Source: Pontibacter sp. HSC-14F20 (GTDB taxonomy: Bacteria > Bacteroidota > Bacteroidia > Cytophagales > Hymenobacteraceae). Taken from it: 64,000 nt of DNA. Where the stretch lies: positions 434,001-498,000 of the forward strand of contig NZ_JAHZTC010000001.1 of NCBI RefSeq assembly GCF_019599265.1. The letters are read 5' to 3'. Below the pieces are notes generated by a model. The model did not search any database. It worked only from the letters and a program-made list of their open reading frames with translations, and had not been told where the DNA came from. Position 1 is the first letter of the stretch, and the number at the start of each line of letters is the position of its first letter. Of this stretch, positions 35,711-44,416 are shown piece after piece. The position numbers and the translations under genes are program-made.

Positions 35711-35749
35711 AACAAAGAAGGCCACCCGATCAGGGCGGCCTTCTTTGTT
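35711..35749. terminator. Bidirectional intrinsic terminator
   Basis: A perfect 13-bp stem (AACAAAGAAGGCC and complement, 35711-35723 and 35737-35749) with a 13-base interior that can extend pairing, between converging recQ and the subtilase gene. Confidence 0.85.
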
Positions 35750-35766
35750 ATTATGAGGTATAGAAA

Positions 35767-37362
35767 TTACTCAATTGAAGCAATTGAATCTGGCCAGCTG
35801 TCTTTGTCACCATTCACGATACCTTGCGAGAACACTTCGCCACGAAGAAGCAGAATACCGGCTACGTGCGGTGCTGCAAGGGAGGTTCCGCTTCCGGCGC
35901 TACCGAAACCACCGCCTATGCGTGTAGAAGATATGTTCACGCCCGGAGCGGCATAGTCAACTGGTGCACCATAGTTGGAGCTTGACCAGAAATTCTGATA
36001 TTGATCCATAGCAGATACTGTGTACACACCAGGCGCATTGACACGGGCTGGAGAGTTAACTGAGCAGTCTGTAGCGCTGTTTCCAGCTGCGATCGCAAAC
36101 AGGATACCTCTTCCGGCGGCCGTTGTCACAGCATTATCCAGTGTGCTCGAAATGCCGGAGCCAAGGCTCATGTTCACCACATCACCAGGTTTTGCCATGT
36201 TAATTACATAGTTCACAGCGCTGATAGCACGTGATACAGTTCCGTAGCCTGTGTTATCGAATACGCGAAGAGCAACAATATTAGCATCAGCTGCTACACC
36301 TACCACGCCGCTGCCATTGTTTTTGGCGGCAATGATACCGGCAACTTTTGTACCATGACCAAATCCATCCTCAATAGAAGCATCGCCATAAATGAGTGAT
36401 GCGCTGCGCTGAAAGTCTACATTCAGGTCCGGATGATCTGTGTCAATACCTGAGTCGATTATCCATACCGTTTTGCCGGTACCGTCACCGTAGCCATTCA
36501 TTTCTATATTCCAAGGCAGGGTTTCACCAGCAAGAGGCGTAATTTTAGTGTATGAGCTGCTGCCAGGTTGCTCAGGTGCAGGGCTTGGTTCAGTAGGAGT
36601 CGGCTCTGTTGGCAGAGGCTCTGTAGGTGTTGGTTCAACTGGAGCAGGCTCTGTTGGGGTAGGCTCTACAGGAGCAGGTTCTGTTGGAGTTGGCTGAGTA
36701 GGAGTGGGTTCTGTTGGTGCTGGCTCAGTTGGAACTGGTTCCGACGGAGTCGGGTCTACCGGATTAGGTTCGGTTGTGTTCTTCTTGCCGTTACCATTAC
36801 CATTACCATTACCCTTACCTTTTGTGTCTGTATCGGTATTTCCATCTTTGGTTTTGCCATTACCATTTGTGGAAGCGTTCATATTAGGTTCCTTGGTTTT
36901 ACCGCTATTACCTCTCGTCATGCTGTTTTCGTTGGCAGAATTTGCAAGCATAATGATACGGTCCTGCTCAACATAAGCAACTTCCGGATTTTTACGCAAC
37001 TGATCGAGCTGATTCTTAGTGAGACGGGCTGCAAAGCCGTTTACATTTCCTTCAAAAGTTTGTTTGATAGCTTCGCGCTCTATACCTGAAGCAAGCATCA
37101 TCCGTTCCCGCAGTGACACTACAGCAGCACGTCCGGCTATGGTCATAGCGCTTACACCGGTCGAGCTTAAATTGCTGGAGCCGTTTTTAAATACCACAAT
37201 GTACTGGTCAGGTATAGCCTGTCCGTGCTGTGCATTAAATTGAGCGGCATCGGTCTGAAACTGCTCCTCCATAAAGTCCTCTTTCTGACAGCTAGAAAGA
37301 GTGAGTACTGAGGCAAGCGCTAAACCAGACAGCGCCTTAAATAGTGTAGAATTGTTCATCAT
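35767..37362 (-). CDS. S8 family (subtilisin-like) serine peptidase, secreted lipoprotein
   Basis: A 531-residue protease. Signal peptide with lipobox (LTLSSCQK), an I9 inhibitor propeptide (about residues 50-135, 'IPDQYIVVFKNG'...'VAYVEQDRIIML'), and a low-complexity linker of about 130 residues. The linker's first part is Asn/Gly/Lys-rich, its second part Pro-Thr-Glu repeats. It is followed by the peptidase S8 domain: catalytic Asp in IDSGIDTDHPDL, His in GHGTKVAGI and Ser in GTSLAAPHVAG. The chain ends soon after the Ser box without a sorting domain. Probably exported and activated by propeptide cleavage; substrates are unknown. ATG at 37362 (a second ATG follows directly). Confidence 0.93.
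   Translation of the reverse strand: MMNNSTLFKALSGLALASVLTLSSCQKEDFMEEQFQTDAAQFNAQHGQAIPDQYIVVFKNGSSNLSSTGVSAMTIAGRAAVVSLRERMMLASGIEREAIKQTFEGNVNGFAARLTKNQLDQLRKNPEVAYVEQDRIIMLANSANENSMTRGNSGKTKEPNMNASTNGNGKTKDGNTDTDTKGKGNGNGNGNGKKNTTEPNPVDPTPSEPVPTEPAPTEPTPTQPTPTEPAPVEPTPTEPAPVEPTPTEPLPTEPTPTEPSPAPEQPGSSSYTKITPLAGETLPWNIEMNGYGDGTGKTVWIIDSGIDTDHPDLNVDFQRSASLIYGDASIEDGFGHGTKVAGIIAAKNNGSGVVGVAADANIVALRVFDNTGYGTVSRAISAVNYVINMAKPGDVVNMSLGSGISSTLDNAVTTAAGRGILFAIAAGNSATDCSVNSPARVNAPGVYTVSAMDQYQNFWSSSNYGAPVDYAAPGVNISSTRIGGGFGSAGSGTSLAAPHVAGILLLRGEVFSQGIVNGDKDSWPDSIASIE
36560..36780 (-). repeat. Pro-Thr-Glu coding repeat in the subtilase linker
   Basis: Short tandem units encoding PTEPAP, PTEPTP, PTQPTP and similar run for about 70 codons. 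Units of roughly 18-36 bases are imperfect copies of each other, so the length may vary among strains. Confidence 0.8.
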
Positions 37363-37833
37363 ATAAGTTTGGTTGGATTGGGTAATTAATTGAATTATAT
37401 TTTCACAGAAACCCGTAACATTGCAAGTTTTATAAAAGTTTACGAATGTGATAAAATTGTATGAATTTTATTTTTATGTAAGACCTAAAAGGATAAAGGA
37501 TTCCGGTCCGCATTTAAAAATGTGGATTCTCGAAGATGGTTTTCTCGTGAAGAGATATACTGTATGTGAGGGTTTAGTAGATTTTTATCATATAATACAC
37601 GTATTGAGTAACTTTTCACGAAAGATAATTGGATAAAAAGTAAGAAAGCAAATTTTCAATCAAATAAATTTATATTGAACTATTAAGAGGTGTTACTTTT
37701 ATTAAATACTTGAATATACATTATTATAATTGTATTATACCGTCATGTATAGGTTTTTATAAATATAACTAAAAAAGACCACATTTATTTGCTAATAAAA
37801 TTAGTATAATACGTATAGATTTAGTAAGTTTAC
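37363..37833. other. 471-base AT-rich spacer
   Basis: Markedly more A/T-rich than the surrounding DNA, especially from 37620 to 37830. No convincing gene; a 62-codon frame at 37448-37636 has no recognisable features. It should contain the promoters of both the leftward subtilase and the rightward XRE-S24 regulator. A TAAGTTTA box at 37825-37832, one base off TAnnTTTG, could serve the regulator if it starts at the GTG at 37888. Base composition suggests a protein-binding, easily bent or transferred stretch. Confidence 0.6.
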
Positions 37834-37887
37834 ATGCCGGCACCAAGCGTGCTCTGTTTATTATCAGTACACGAACAAACAATAATA

Positions 37888-38664
37888 GTGGAAAAGGTAA
37901 CATCGAATATAAGACACCTTCGCAAGCATGCCGGTTATACCCAGGCACAGCTTGCAGAAAAGTTAGAGATCAAGCGTTCGTTGGTGGGAGCGTATGAAGA
38001 GGGTAGGGCAGAACCAAAACTGAGTACCCTTGTAAATGTCGCCCGCCTTTTCGAGGTTTCTCTGGACGAGCTCATCACAGCCGATCTCTCAGACCCGAAT
38101 TACAAACCCGAAGCCGGTCAATCGGGTGGTGGCAAACTGCGGGTACTGGCCATTACGGTTGATCAGGAAGATCGTGAAAACATAGAACTGGTGCCGCACA
38201 AAGCGAGTGCAGGCTATCTCAACGGTTATTCAGACCCCGAGTTTATTGAGGAGCTTCCCCGTTTCCGGCTTCCTACTTTAGGCAGCGGCGGTACTTACCG
38301 TGCGTTTGAGATCAGTGGCGACTCCATGCTGCCCCTGTCCTCCGGCACCGTCATTGTCGGGCGTTTTATTGAGGACTGGAGTACCGTAAAAGATGGAACC
38401 CCCTGCATCGTTGTCAGTGGCAAAGAGGGAGTGGTCTTCAAGCGGGTATACAACAAGATGAAAGAAGCTGCTACGCTTCGCCTTCATTCCGATAATCCCC
38501 TTTACACTCCTTATGATCTCTCAGTTGATGATGTCGTGGAGATCTGGGAAGCCAAGTCTTATATAAGTTCTACTTTCCCGATTGCTGACATTTCTCTTGA
38601 CAAGCTCTCTTCCATTGTGCTGGATTTGCAGAAGGAGATGCTTAAACTGAAGAAAGCGGAATAA
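37888..38664 (+). CDS. XRE-type regulator with S24/LexA-like peptidase domain
   Basis: A protein of about 258 residues. An N-terminal XRE helix-turn-helix (IRHLRKHAGYTQAQLAEKLEIKRSLVGAYEEGRAEP) is joined to a C-terminal S24 fold with a catalytic Ser in FEISGDSMLPL and Lys in GVVFKRVY. A possible Ala-Gly cleavage pair is in KASAGYLNGY. Phage-type CI/LexA repressors of this kind can self-cleave on DNA damage. The open frame begins at an ATG at 37834, but the GTG at 37888 (VEKVTSNIRHL) directly precedes the DNA-binding domain and leaves room for a leader, so it is preferred with moderate certainty. No phage genes surround it, so it is probably a host regulator. Confidence 0.85.
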   Translation: MEKVTSNIRHLRKHAGYTQAQLAEKLEIKRSLVGAYEEGRAEPKLSTLVNVARLFEVSLDELITADLSDPNYKPEAGQSGGGKLRVLAITVDQEDRENIELVPHKASAGYLNGYSDPEFIEELPRFRLPTLGSGGTYRAFEISGDSMLPLSSGTVIVGRFIEDWSTVKDGTPCIVVSGKEGVVFKRVYNKMKEAATLRLHSDNPLYTPYDLSVDDVVEIWEAKSYISSTFPIADISLDKLSSIVLDLQKEMLKLKKAE

Positions 38665-38690
38665 TTTAAAACTGTTTAAGGTATAGAAGT

Positions 38691-38730
38691 AACAGCGCAT
38701 CCTGCTCCTGATAGGGCAGGATGCGCTGTT
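38691..38730 (+). terminator. Intrinsic terminator of the XRE-S24 regulator
   Basis: A perfect 15-bp stem (AACAGCGCATCCTGC and complement, 38691-38705 and 38716-38730) with a 10-base loop, 26 bases past the stop. Confidence 0.88.
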
Positions 38731-38806
38731 TTAGCGCTGTTTTACGCTGCTGGTTAACTACCAACGGCATTATGCGTAAAGGCATAACATAAAACAAAAG
38801 CGCGAT

Positions 38807-39526
38807 ATGATACGATTAATTACCGATTCTCAAAGATATGAGGCCAAAGTGGAAGGAGAGCTCCGTTCCCACTACCTTTTCTCGTTTGCAGATTATTACG
38901 ATCCTGAAAATATGGAATTTGGACCGTTGCGTGTCTTCAATGATGACTACGTTCATCCACGCTCCGGTTTTCCCTCACACCCGCACACAGAATTAGAGAT
39001 CGTGACCATCGTACTCTCAGGGGAGTTGACACACAAGGACAACATTGGAAATGAAACCAAGATTAGGCCAGGCCAGGTGCAGCGAATGACAGCAGGCACA
39101 GGCATCACCCACACTGAAGCGAATGAAACGGACGAGGAGATTCACTTACTACAGCTTTGGTTTTTGCCCAATAAGCGAGGACTGGCCCCTTCCTATGAAA
39201 TGATGGATGTTGGTTTTCTGAAAGCAAAAAATGAGCTTAAACCGTTGGTGACTGGGCAGAAGGTGCTGGAAGATGTGGCATATATCAATTCAAACTCCAC
39301 GGTGTACTATGGCAGTGTAACGCAAGGCGAGGAAATAACTTTCAGGACATTTAAGCTCCGCAGAGCCTTGATCTATGTGCTTACGGGAAGTTTATTGGTC
39401 AATAATGTGGAAGCTGATCAACATGACCAGATCAGGCTCGACGAGCAGGAAGTTATTGGTATAAGAGGAACCGCAGATGCCACTTTTATTTTGGTGGATG
39501 TTCCGGCTGTGGAGGCGAATTACTAA
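38807..39526 (+). CDS. Pirin family protein (bicupin)
   Basis: A 239-residue pirin-like protein of the YhhW type. The N-terminal cupin has the metal-binding pattern PSHPHTELEIVT near residue 58, then GITHTEAN with the remaining His and Glu ligands. It also contains 'GPLRVFNDDYVHPRSGF'. Members are iron-binding and some oxidise quercetin; physiological substrates are often unknown. It stands alone between two terminators. Confidence 0.93.
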   Translation: MIRLITDSQRYEAKVEGELRSHYLFSFADYYDPENMEFGPLRVFNDDYVHPRSGFPSHPHTELEIVTIVLSGELTHKDNIGNETKIRPGQVQRMTAGTGITHTEANETDEEIHLLQLWFLPNKRGLAPSYEMMDVGFLKAKNELKPLVTGQKVLEDVAYINSNSTVYYGSVTQGEEITFRTFKLRRALIYVLTGSLLVNNVEADQHDQIRLDEQEVIGIRGTADATFILVDVPAVEANY

Positions 39527-39542
39527 GATCACCTAAACAAAT

Positions 39543-39583
39543 AAAGCAGTTGGCAGGCCGATAGTGGTGCTGCCAACTGCTTT
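39543..39583. terminator. Bidirectional intrinsic terminator
   Basis: A perfect 14-bp stem (AAAGCAGTTGGCAG and complement, 39543-39556 and 39570-39583) followed by a T-run, between converging pirin and rmuC. Confidence 0.9.
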
Positions 39584-39590
39584 TGCTTTT

Positions 39591-40922
39591 TTAATCGGCC
39601 TCATCGCCAGGCGTAGCAATGGCTTCCTGCAGGAGGTGTTCATCCAAATGTTTACTCGTTTTAGCGCCTAGTTCACGTAGTATCTCCACTCTTCGAATCA
39701 GGTTGCCTTTGCCGTCAGTCAGTTTGTTCATGGCACCGTTGTAGGCAGTCTGGCTCTGCTCCAGATGGCGGCCTACCGTTTTAAGATCCTCTACAAAGCC
39801 TACAAATTTATCATAGAGCTTTCCGCTCTCCTCCGCAATTTTAAGCACGTTTCGCTTCTGGTCCTCCTGCCGCCACACGCCGGCCACGGTGCGTAGGGTA
39901 GCCAGCAGGGTGGAAGTAGTCACTAGCACAATATTCTTGTCAAAGGCATCGGTAAAGATATTCTGATCATGCTGCAGCGCCAGATTAAAAGCCGGCTCAA
40001 TGGGAATGTACATGAGCACAAAATCAGGAGAATTAATGCCGCTGAGACGATGATAGTTTTTGCGACCAAGATCGGTATAGTGTGTCTTGATAGAGGTGAT
40101 ATGGCCGCGCAGGTATGTTTCCAACTGCGATTCGTCTTCGCAACTGCAGTAGGCTTCATAAGCCACGAGCGAAAGTTTTGAGTCGATGACCAAGTGCTTG
40201 GAGTCTGGCAGGCGTATAATCACATCGGGTCGGTATACCTGTTGCTCGTCGTTTTGCCTGACTGCTTCGCGCTCGTAATGCACGCCTTTGCGCAAGCCCG
40301 ATTTTTCGAGCAGACTTTCCAGCAGGTATTCGCCCCAGTTACCTTGTGTTTTGCTTTCGCCTTTCAGGGCTTTGGTCAGGTTGAGTGCATCCTGACTCAT
40401 TTGCTGGTTTAAGGCCGATAGCTGCGTGATTTGTTCTTTTAGTGAAATGCTGTCCTTGAGTGTTTTCTCATACGTCTGGTCTACTTTAGTCTCAAATTCC
40501 CTGATTCGCTCTTTGAGTGGAGACAGGATACGTTCCAGGTTTTCGGAGGAGGCTTTGTTGAAGTGCTCTGCATTCGTCATCAGCACCTGGTTGGAAATAT
40601 GCTGAAACTGCTGCAGGAATTTTTCGCGCAGTTGCTCCAGTTCATTGGCCTGCGCGTGCATGCGCTCACGCAAATGTTCGTAGTCAGATTCGGTTTTAGT
40701 AAGCGCATTGGTCAGCTCCATGGTTTCAGTCTGGGCATCGCGCAACTGGTTTTTCAGCGCTTCGGCTTCCTGCGCCTGATGTCTGGATTGTCCCTCCAGT
40801 ACGCCCTGGGCCACAACTGCCTGATTGAATTTATCCTGCAGTGCGCTTATTTTTCCTTTCATAGCCAGATAGGCTACCACGAGCCCTGCCAGAAATGCCG
40901 CTATACCTTCCATTATCTCCAT
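39591..40922 (-). CDS. rmuC: DNA recombination protein RmuC
   Basis: A 443-residue protein: one N-terminal membrane helix (residues 5-22, GIAAFLAGLVVAYLAMKG), a long Glu/Gln-rich coiled coil (about 25-180), and the RmuC nuclease-like domain (about 190-400) with QGNWGEYLLESLLEKSGL, VDSKLSLVAYEAY and 'FVLMYIPIEPAFNLAL'. RmuC limits inversions at short inverted repeats. The ATG at 40922 is used; an ATG three codons on (MEGIAAF) is equally plausible. Confidence 0.94.
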   Translation of the reverse strand: MEIMEGIAAFLAGLVVAYLAMKGKISALQDKFNQAVVAQGVLEGQSRHQAQEAEALKNQLRDAQTETMELTNALTKTESDYEHLRERMHAQANELEQLREKFLQQFQHISNQVLMTNAEHFNKASSENLERILSPLKERIREFETKVDQTYEKTLKDSISLKEQITQLSALNQQMSQDALNLTKALKGESKTQGNWGEYLLESLLEKSGLRKGVHYEREAVRQNDEQQVYRPDVIIRLPDSKHLVIDSKLSLVAYEAYCSCEDESQLETYLRGHITSIKTHYTDLGRKNYHRLSGINSPDFVLMYIPIEPAFNLALQHDQNIFTDAFDKNIVLVTTSTLLATLRTVAGVWRQEDQKRNVLKIAEESGKLYDKFVGFVEDLKTVGRHLEQSQTAYNGAMNKLTDGKGNLIRRVEILRELGAKTSKHLDEHLLQEAIATPGDEAD

Positions 40923-40977
40923 ACAGTAAAGGTATGTTTTTTTAGCATTTCAAACCAGATGCTAACAATTTTAGTTT

Positions 40978-41649
40978 TTAAGTTTGCTCTGGATAGTCTG
41001 TTGCATTCCATTCAGCATAAAACTGGGCGAGAAATCCTTCCATGTACCGGTGGCGTTTTTCAGCCATTTGCCGGGCAGTTAGGGTATGCATCCGGTCCTT
41101 CAGGAGTAGCAGCTTTTCGTAGAAGTGGTTGATGGTAGGTGCAGTACTGGATTTGTACGTATCAAAATTGTCGTGCAGAACGGGTTTTATTGCCGGATTA
41201 TATAACTCCCTTCCCTTATGTCCGCCATAAGCAAAGGTGCGCGCTATACCTATCGCTCCGATAGCATCCAGCCGATCCGCATCCTGCACAATACGACCTT
41301 CCAGGGTGGGCATGGCAGAAGAAGTGCACGCGCCTTTATAAGACAGCCCACTTACAATGGCACATACAGCAGCTATTATCTCTTCATCAAGCTGTAGTTT
41401 TTCCAGCCACTCGCGTACCATGCGAGGTCCGACTGTTTCGTCTCCGTTGTGAAATTTATGATCGCCAATATCGTGCAGCAGCGCCGCCAGTTCAACAATA
41501 AAGGTATCGGCGCCCTTTTCATGTGAGGCAATGTAAAGCGCATTTTTCCATACCCTGAAAATATGCCACCAGTCGTGACCGGAGCCTTCGCCCTCCAGTT
41601 GTGCTTTGACATAGGATGCGGTTTTGTCGATGATGGCTTGTTGCTGCAT
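40978..41649 (-). CDS. HD domain phosphohydrolase (YedJ-like)
   Basis: A 223-residue HD-superfamily protein. Metal ligands: GHDWWHIFRV near residue 27, then LLHDIGDHKF (His-Asp pair), and VQDADRLDAIGAIGIAR near residue 125, the typical second Asp box. It resembles E. coli YedJ, a predicted nucleotide phosphohydrolase. The open frame reaches a TTG at 41670, but the ATG at 41649 (MQQQAIID) gives a normal start. Confidence 0.9.
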   Translation of the reverse strand: MQQQAIIDKTASYVKAQLEGEGSGHDWWHIFRVWKNALYIASHEKGADTFIVELAALLHDIGDHKFHNGDETVGPRMVREWLEKLQLDEEIIAAVCAIVSGLSYKGACTSSAMPTLEGRIVQDADRLDAIGAIGIARTFAYGGHKGRELYNPAIKPVLHDNFDTYKSSTAPTINHFYEKLLLLKDRMHTLTARQMAEKRHRYMEGFLAQFYAEWNATDYPEQT

Positions 41650-41706
41650 AGTATCTGGTATATTTTCCAAAACTGCGAAATATCCTGCAAAGCCACAAAG
41701 TGAGAC

Positions 41707-42180
41707 CTATACCTTTATACCTGTCGCTGCACCAATTCCTATACCCTGCAGCAAGGGTTGTTCTACTAATTCCAGTTCGAGCAGGTTGGCCCATGTATTC
41801 AGGTATAGTACCACATCATCGCACTGGTTGTGTTTCAGGTAGCGCCTGTTGGGTGGCAGCGCTTCGAGCACATTTGCATCCGAGAGTTTTTCCAGGTGAG
41901 TTAGGTCAGCTTTAGACAAGCCCCAGTACATCATCTGGTCGATGATTTCGTCCATGGGCAAACCGCTTTGCGGACAGTAATCGCGCAGTTGTTCGCTCCA
42001 GTCGCCAGGCCGCCACATGGCTGCTCCGTGGATGTGCCACTTGTCGAGCTGGGTGATGGTTTGGGCCAGATGACCGCAGTTGCAGCTGCCCATGTGTCCC
42101 CATTGGTAATTGGCGCCTTGTGCCAGTCGGTTTGCTGTCTGGCGTATTGCGGTTACCAGTTTTGCTGAACTTCTTGCCAT
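41707..42180 (-). CDS. Conserved hypothetical protein with HMGSCNCGHL motif
   Basis: A 157-residue cytoplasmic protein without signal or membrane segments. Near residue 27 is YQWGHMGSCNCGHLAQTIT, a Cys-x-Cys-Gly-His patch that could hold a metal, and 'RPGDWSEQLRDYCPQSGLPMDEIIDQM' follows with a third Cys. I recall related sequences in other Bacteroidota but no assigned function. It is 57 bases upstream of the HD hydrolase on the same strand and may be co-transcribed with it. Confidence 0.75.
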   Translation of the reverse strand: MARSSAKLVTAIRQTANRLAQGANYQWGHMGSCNCGHLAQTITQLDKWHIHGAAMWRPGDWSEQLRDYCPQSGLPMDEIIDQMMYWGLSKADLTHLEKLSDANVLEALPPNRRYLKHNQCDDVVLYLNTWANLLELELVEQPLLQGIGIGAATGIKV

Positions 42181-42328
42181 AAGCTTGGTCCTAAAAGGTA
42201 AAGTTTAAACGCTCCCTTCTATAAAACGACAGCTGGCTTAAATGTTTTGGACAGTTACCTGATTTTCATTGCTCCCGCAGGGTTTATACCTTTGTAGCTA
42301 TACCTGCTCACCTGCAAAGTCTCAAATC

Positions 42329-43156
42329 ATGCGTCCTATACCTGTCTTCATCTGTTTACTCCTAATCTCTTTATTCTATACCGTTCCAAAAGCTGATGCC
42401 CAGATCCTGAATATTGAACGGTCCAGAATTGAGCGTGACACCGTTGATTTCCTAACGGGCAAGGCTGGGCTTAACTTTTCGATGTTTAACCGCAACGCAG
42501 GTCGGGACAACCCTAATAACTTCCTGCAACTGACCTTTAACGGTGATCTGGCTTATATTTCTAAAAAGCATACCTACTTGTTCCTCAACTACTACAACTA
42601 CCTGTTGGTTAACTACGACTCCCGCGAATTGCGTAACACGGTGGCTAGCAATGGCTATTCCCATTTCAGGGTAAATCTAATGAGCCGACACAAGTTGTCG
42701 TATGAACTTTTTACGCAGTATCAGGCTGATATGGCCCGTGGTCTGGAGCGCCGTATACTGACAGGAGGTGGTGTACGCTGGTTGCTATTCCGGACAGACA
42801 ACACGTCCTGGTTTGCAGGAAGCGGCCTGATGCACGAACACGAGAGCTGGAAAGATCCGGAGCAGGAGGGGGTGACCCGGGTTTCGGATTTGCTGAAGTC
42901 CTCGAATTATATCAGTTTGCGTTCTAAACTGTCTGAACAAGTCGAAACAAATAACATAGCCTATTTCCAGACAGGTTATGATCCGGAAATTAGTCGATTT
43001 CGGAATCGCATCAGCGGCGACTTGGGCCTGACTGTAAAATTGATTGGTCGTGTGTCTATGCGCACGAATTTCAACTTCACATACGAAGACAGACCAATTG
43101 TTCCGGTTACCCGTTTTATTTACGCCATTACCAACGGACTTCAGGTTGATTTTTAG
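42329..43156 (+). CDS. Outer-membrane DUF481-like protein
   Basis: A 275-residue protein with a signal peptide (MRPIPVFICLLLISLFYTVPKADAQ-type, cleavage after about residue 25) and alternating beta-strand sequence ending in an aromatic residue (QVDF), typical of an outer-membrane barrel. 'LLVNYDSRELRNTVASNGYSHFR' and 'LFTQYQADMARGLERRILTGGGVR' match the DUF481 pattern. The frame is open to a TTG at 42269, but the ATG at 42329 begins the signal peptide. Function unknown. The spacer 43157-43427 behind it holds no gene. Confidence 0.8.
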   Translation: MRPIPVFICLLLISLFYTVPKADAQILNIERSRIERDTVDFLTGKAGLNFSMFNRNAGRDNPNNFLQLTFNGDLAYISKKHTYLFLNYYNYLLVNYDSRELRNTVASNGYSHFRVNLMSRHKLSYELFTQYQADMARGLERRILTGGGVRWLLFRTDNTSWFAGSGLMHEHESWKDPEQEGVTRVSDLLKSSNYISLRSKLSEQVETNNIAYFQTGYDPEISRFRNRISGDLGLTVKLIGRVSMRTNFNFTYEDRPIVPVTRFIYAITNGLQVDF

Positions 43157-43427
43157 TGGGGTAGCCTGTGTGAACCAACCAATAGCTTATTTGCACTGCG
43201 CATTCACGGATTTATATCAAATTTTTTTAATATAATTTGCACGGAGCCGAACAATGCACTCAACTTTGGCGTAAGTTGCGTCAAAGGATATGTTATAAGG
43301 GGTATACTCAACATGCATTTAAGCACATATTCTGTAATCGGAACGCTCAATTCTGGTAATCAACGTTTAATTAAATAACTGGCAAGTCCAGCGCGCTGCG
43401 AATGCGCATTTTTGCACTTTTTTATCG

Positions 43428-44363
43428 ATGGAAAAAACTTCTAAAATTTACATTGCTGGCCACCGGGGCATGGTAGGCTCTGCCATTCTGCGTCAATTGG
43501 AGGCCAATGGTCATACCAATATCATAACAAGAACCTCCTCCGAACTGGACCTGCGCAACCAGCAGGCTGTGCAGGACTTTTTCGAAACCGAAAAGCCCGA
43601 CTACGTTTTCCTGGCAGCTGCCAAAGTAGGGGGGATCCACGCTAACAACACCTTCCGCGCCGAGTTCCTGTATGACAACCTGATGATCGAGGCCAATATT
43701 ATCCATGCTGCCCACATGTCCGGTGTCATTAAACTGATGTTCCTGGGCTCTTCGTGCATTTACCCGAAGATGGCCCCCCAGCCGCTCGAGGAAGAGTACC
43801 TGCTGACAGGTCCGTTGGAGGAGACCAACGAGCCTTATGCTATTGCCAAAATTGCGGGCATCAAGCTGTGTGAGTCCTACCGCGACCAGTACGGCAGCAA
43901 CTTCATCAGCGTAATGCCGACCAACCTATACGGGTATAACGATAATTACGACCTACAGAATTCACACGTATTGCCGGCGCTAATTCGAAAAATACATGAG
44001 GCAAAGGACAACGGCGCACCTACTGTTACCGTATGGGGTACGGGCAGCCCGAAACGCGAATTCCTTTTCGCCGATGATCTGGCTGCAGCTTGTGTCTACC
44101 TGATGGATACCTATGATGGTCGTGAACTCGTGAATATCGGTACGGGTGAGGATGTTTCTATTAAAGAACTGGCAATGCTGATCAAAGATGTGATTGGCTA
44201 CGAAGGTGAATTGGAGTTTGACACCTCCAAGCCGGATGGAACGCCGCGCAAACTGATGGACGTGAGCAAGCTGCACAGCCTGGGTTTCCACCACAAAATT
44301 GAACTGCGTGAAGGTATAGCATTAGCCTATGCCGATTTTAAAGAAAAATACGTGACTGCATAG
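43428..44363 (+). CDS. fcl: GDP-L-fucose synthase
   Basis: A 311-residue extended SDR enzyme. NADP-binding [15 protein letters not shown] at the N-terminus, the catalytic triad Ser-Tyr-Lys (Ser near 107 in LGSSCIYP; Tyr and Lys in [10 protein letters not shown]), and '[13 protein letters not shown]'. It converts GDP-4-keto-6-deoxymannose to GDP-L-fucose, following Gmd. It lies directly upstream of gmd, 53 bases apart, reversed relative to the common gmd-fcl order. No glycosyltransferases are adjacent. Confidence 0.95.
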   Translation: MEKTSKIYIAGHRGMVGSAILRQLEANGHTNIITRTSSELDLRNQQAVQDFFETEKPDYVFLAAAKVGGIHANNTFRAEFLYDNLMIEANIIHAAHMSGVIKLMFLGSSCIYPKMAPQPLEEEYLLTGPLEETNEPYAIAKIAGIKLCESYRDQYGSNFISVMPTNLYGYNDNYDLQNSHVLPALIRKIHEAKDNGAPTVTVWGTGSPKREFLFADDLAAACVYLMDTYDGRELVNIGTGEDVSIKELAMLIKDVIGYEGELEFDTSKPDGTPRKLMDVSKLHSLGFHHKIELREGIALAYADFKEKYVTA

Positions 44364-44416
44364 TCATACCTTAAATACAACCATAAAAAGAGAATTATAT
44401 TAAAGAAGCATATCAC

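Noticed and set aside
37448..37636. 62-codon frame in the AT-rich spacer
   Set aside because: No recognisable domain, no ribosome site, and chance frames are expected at this length.
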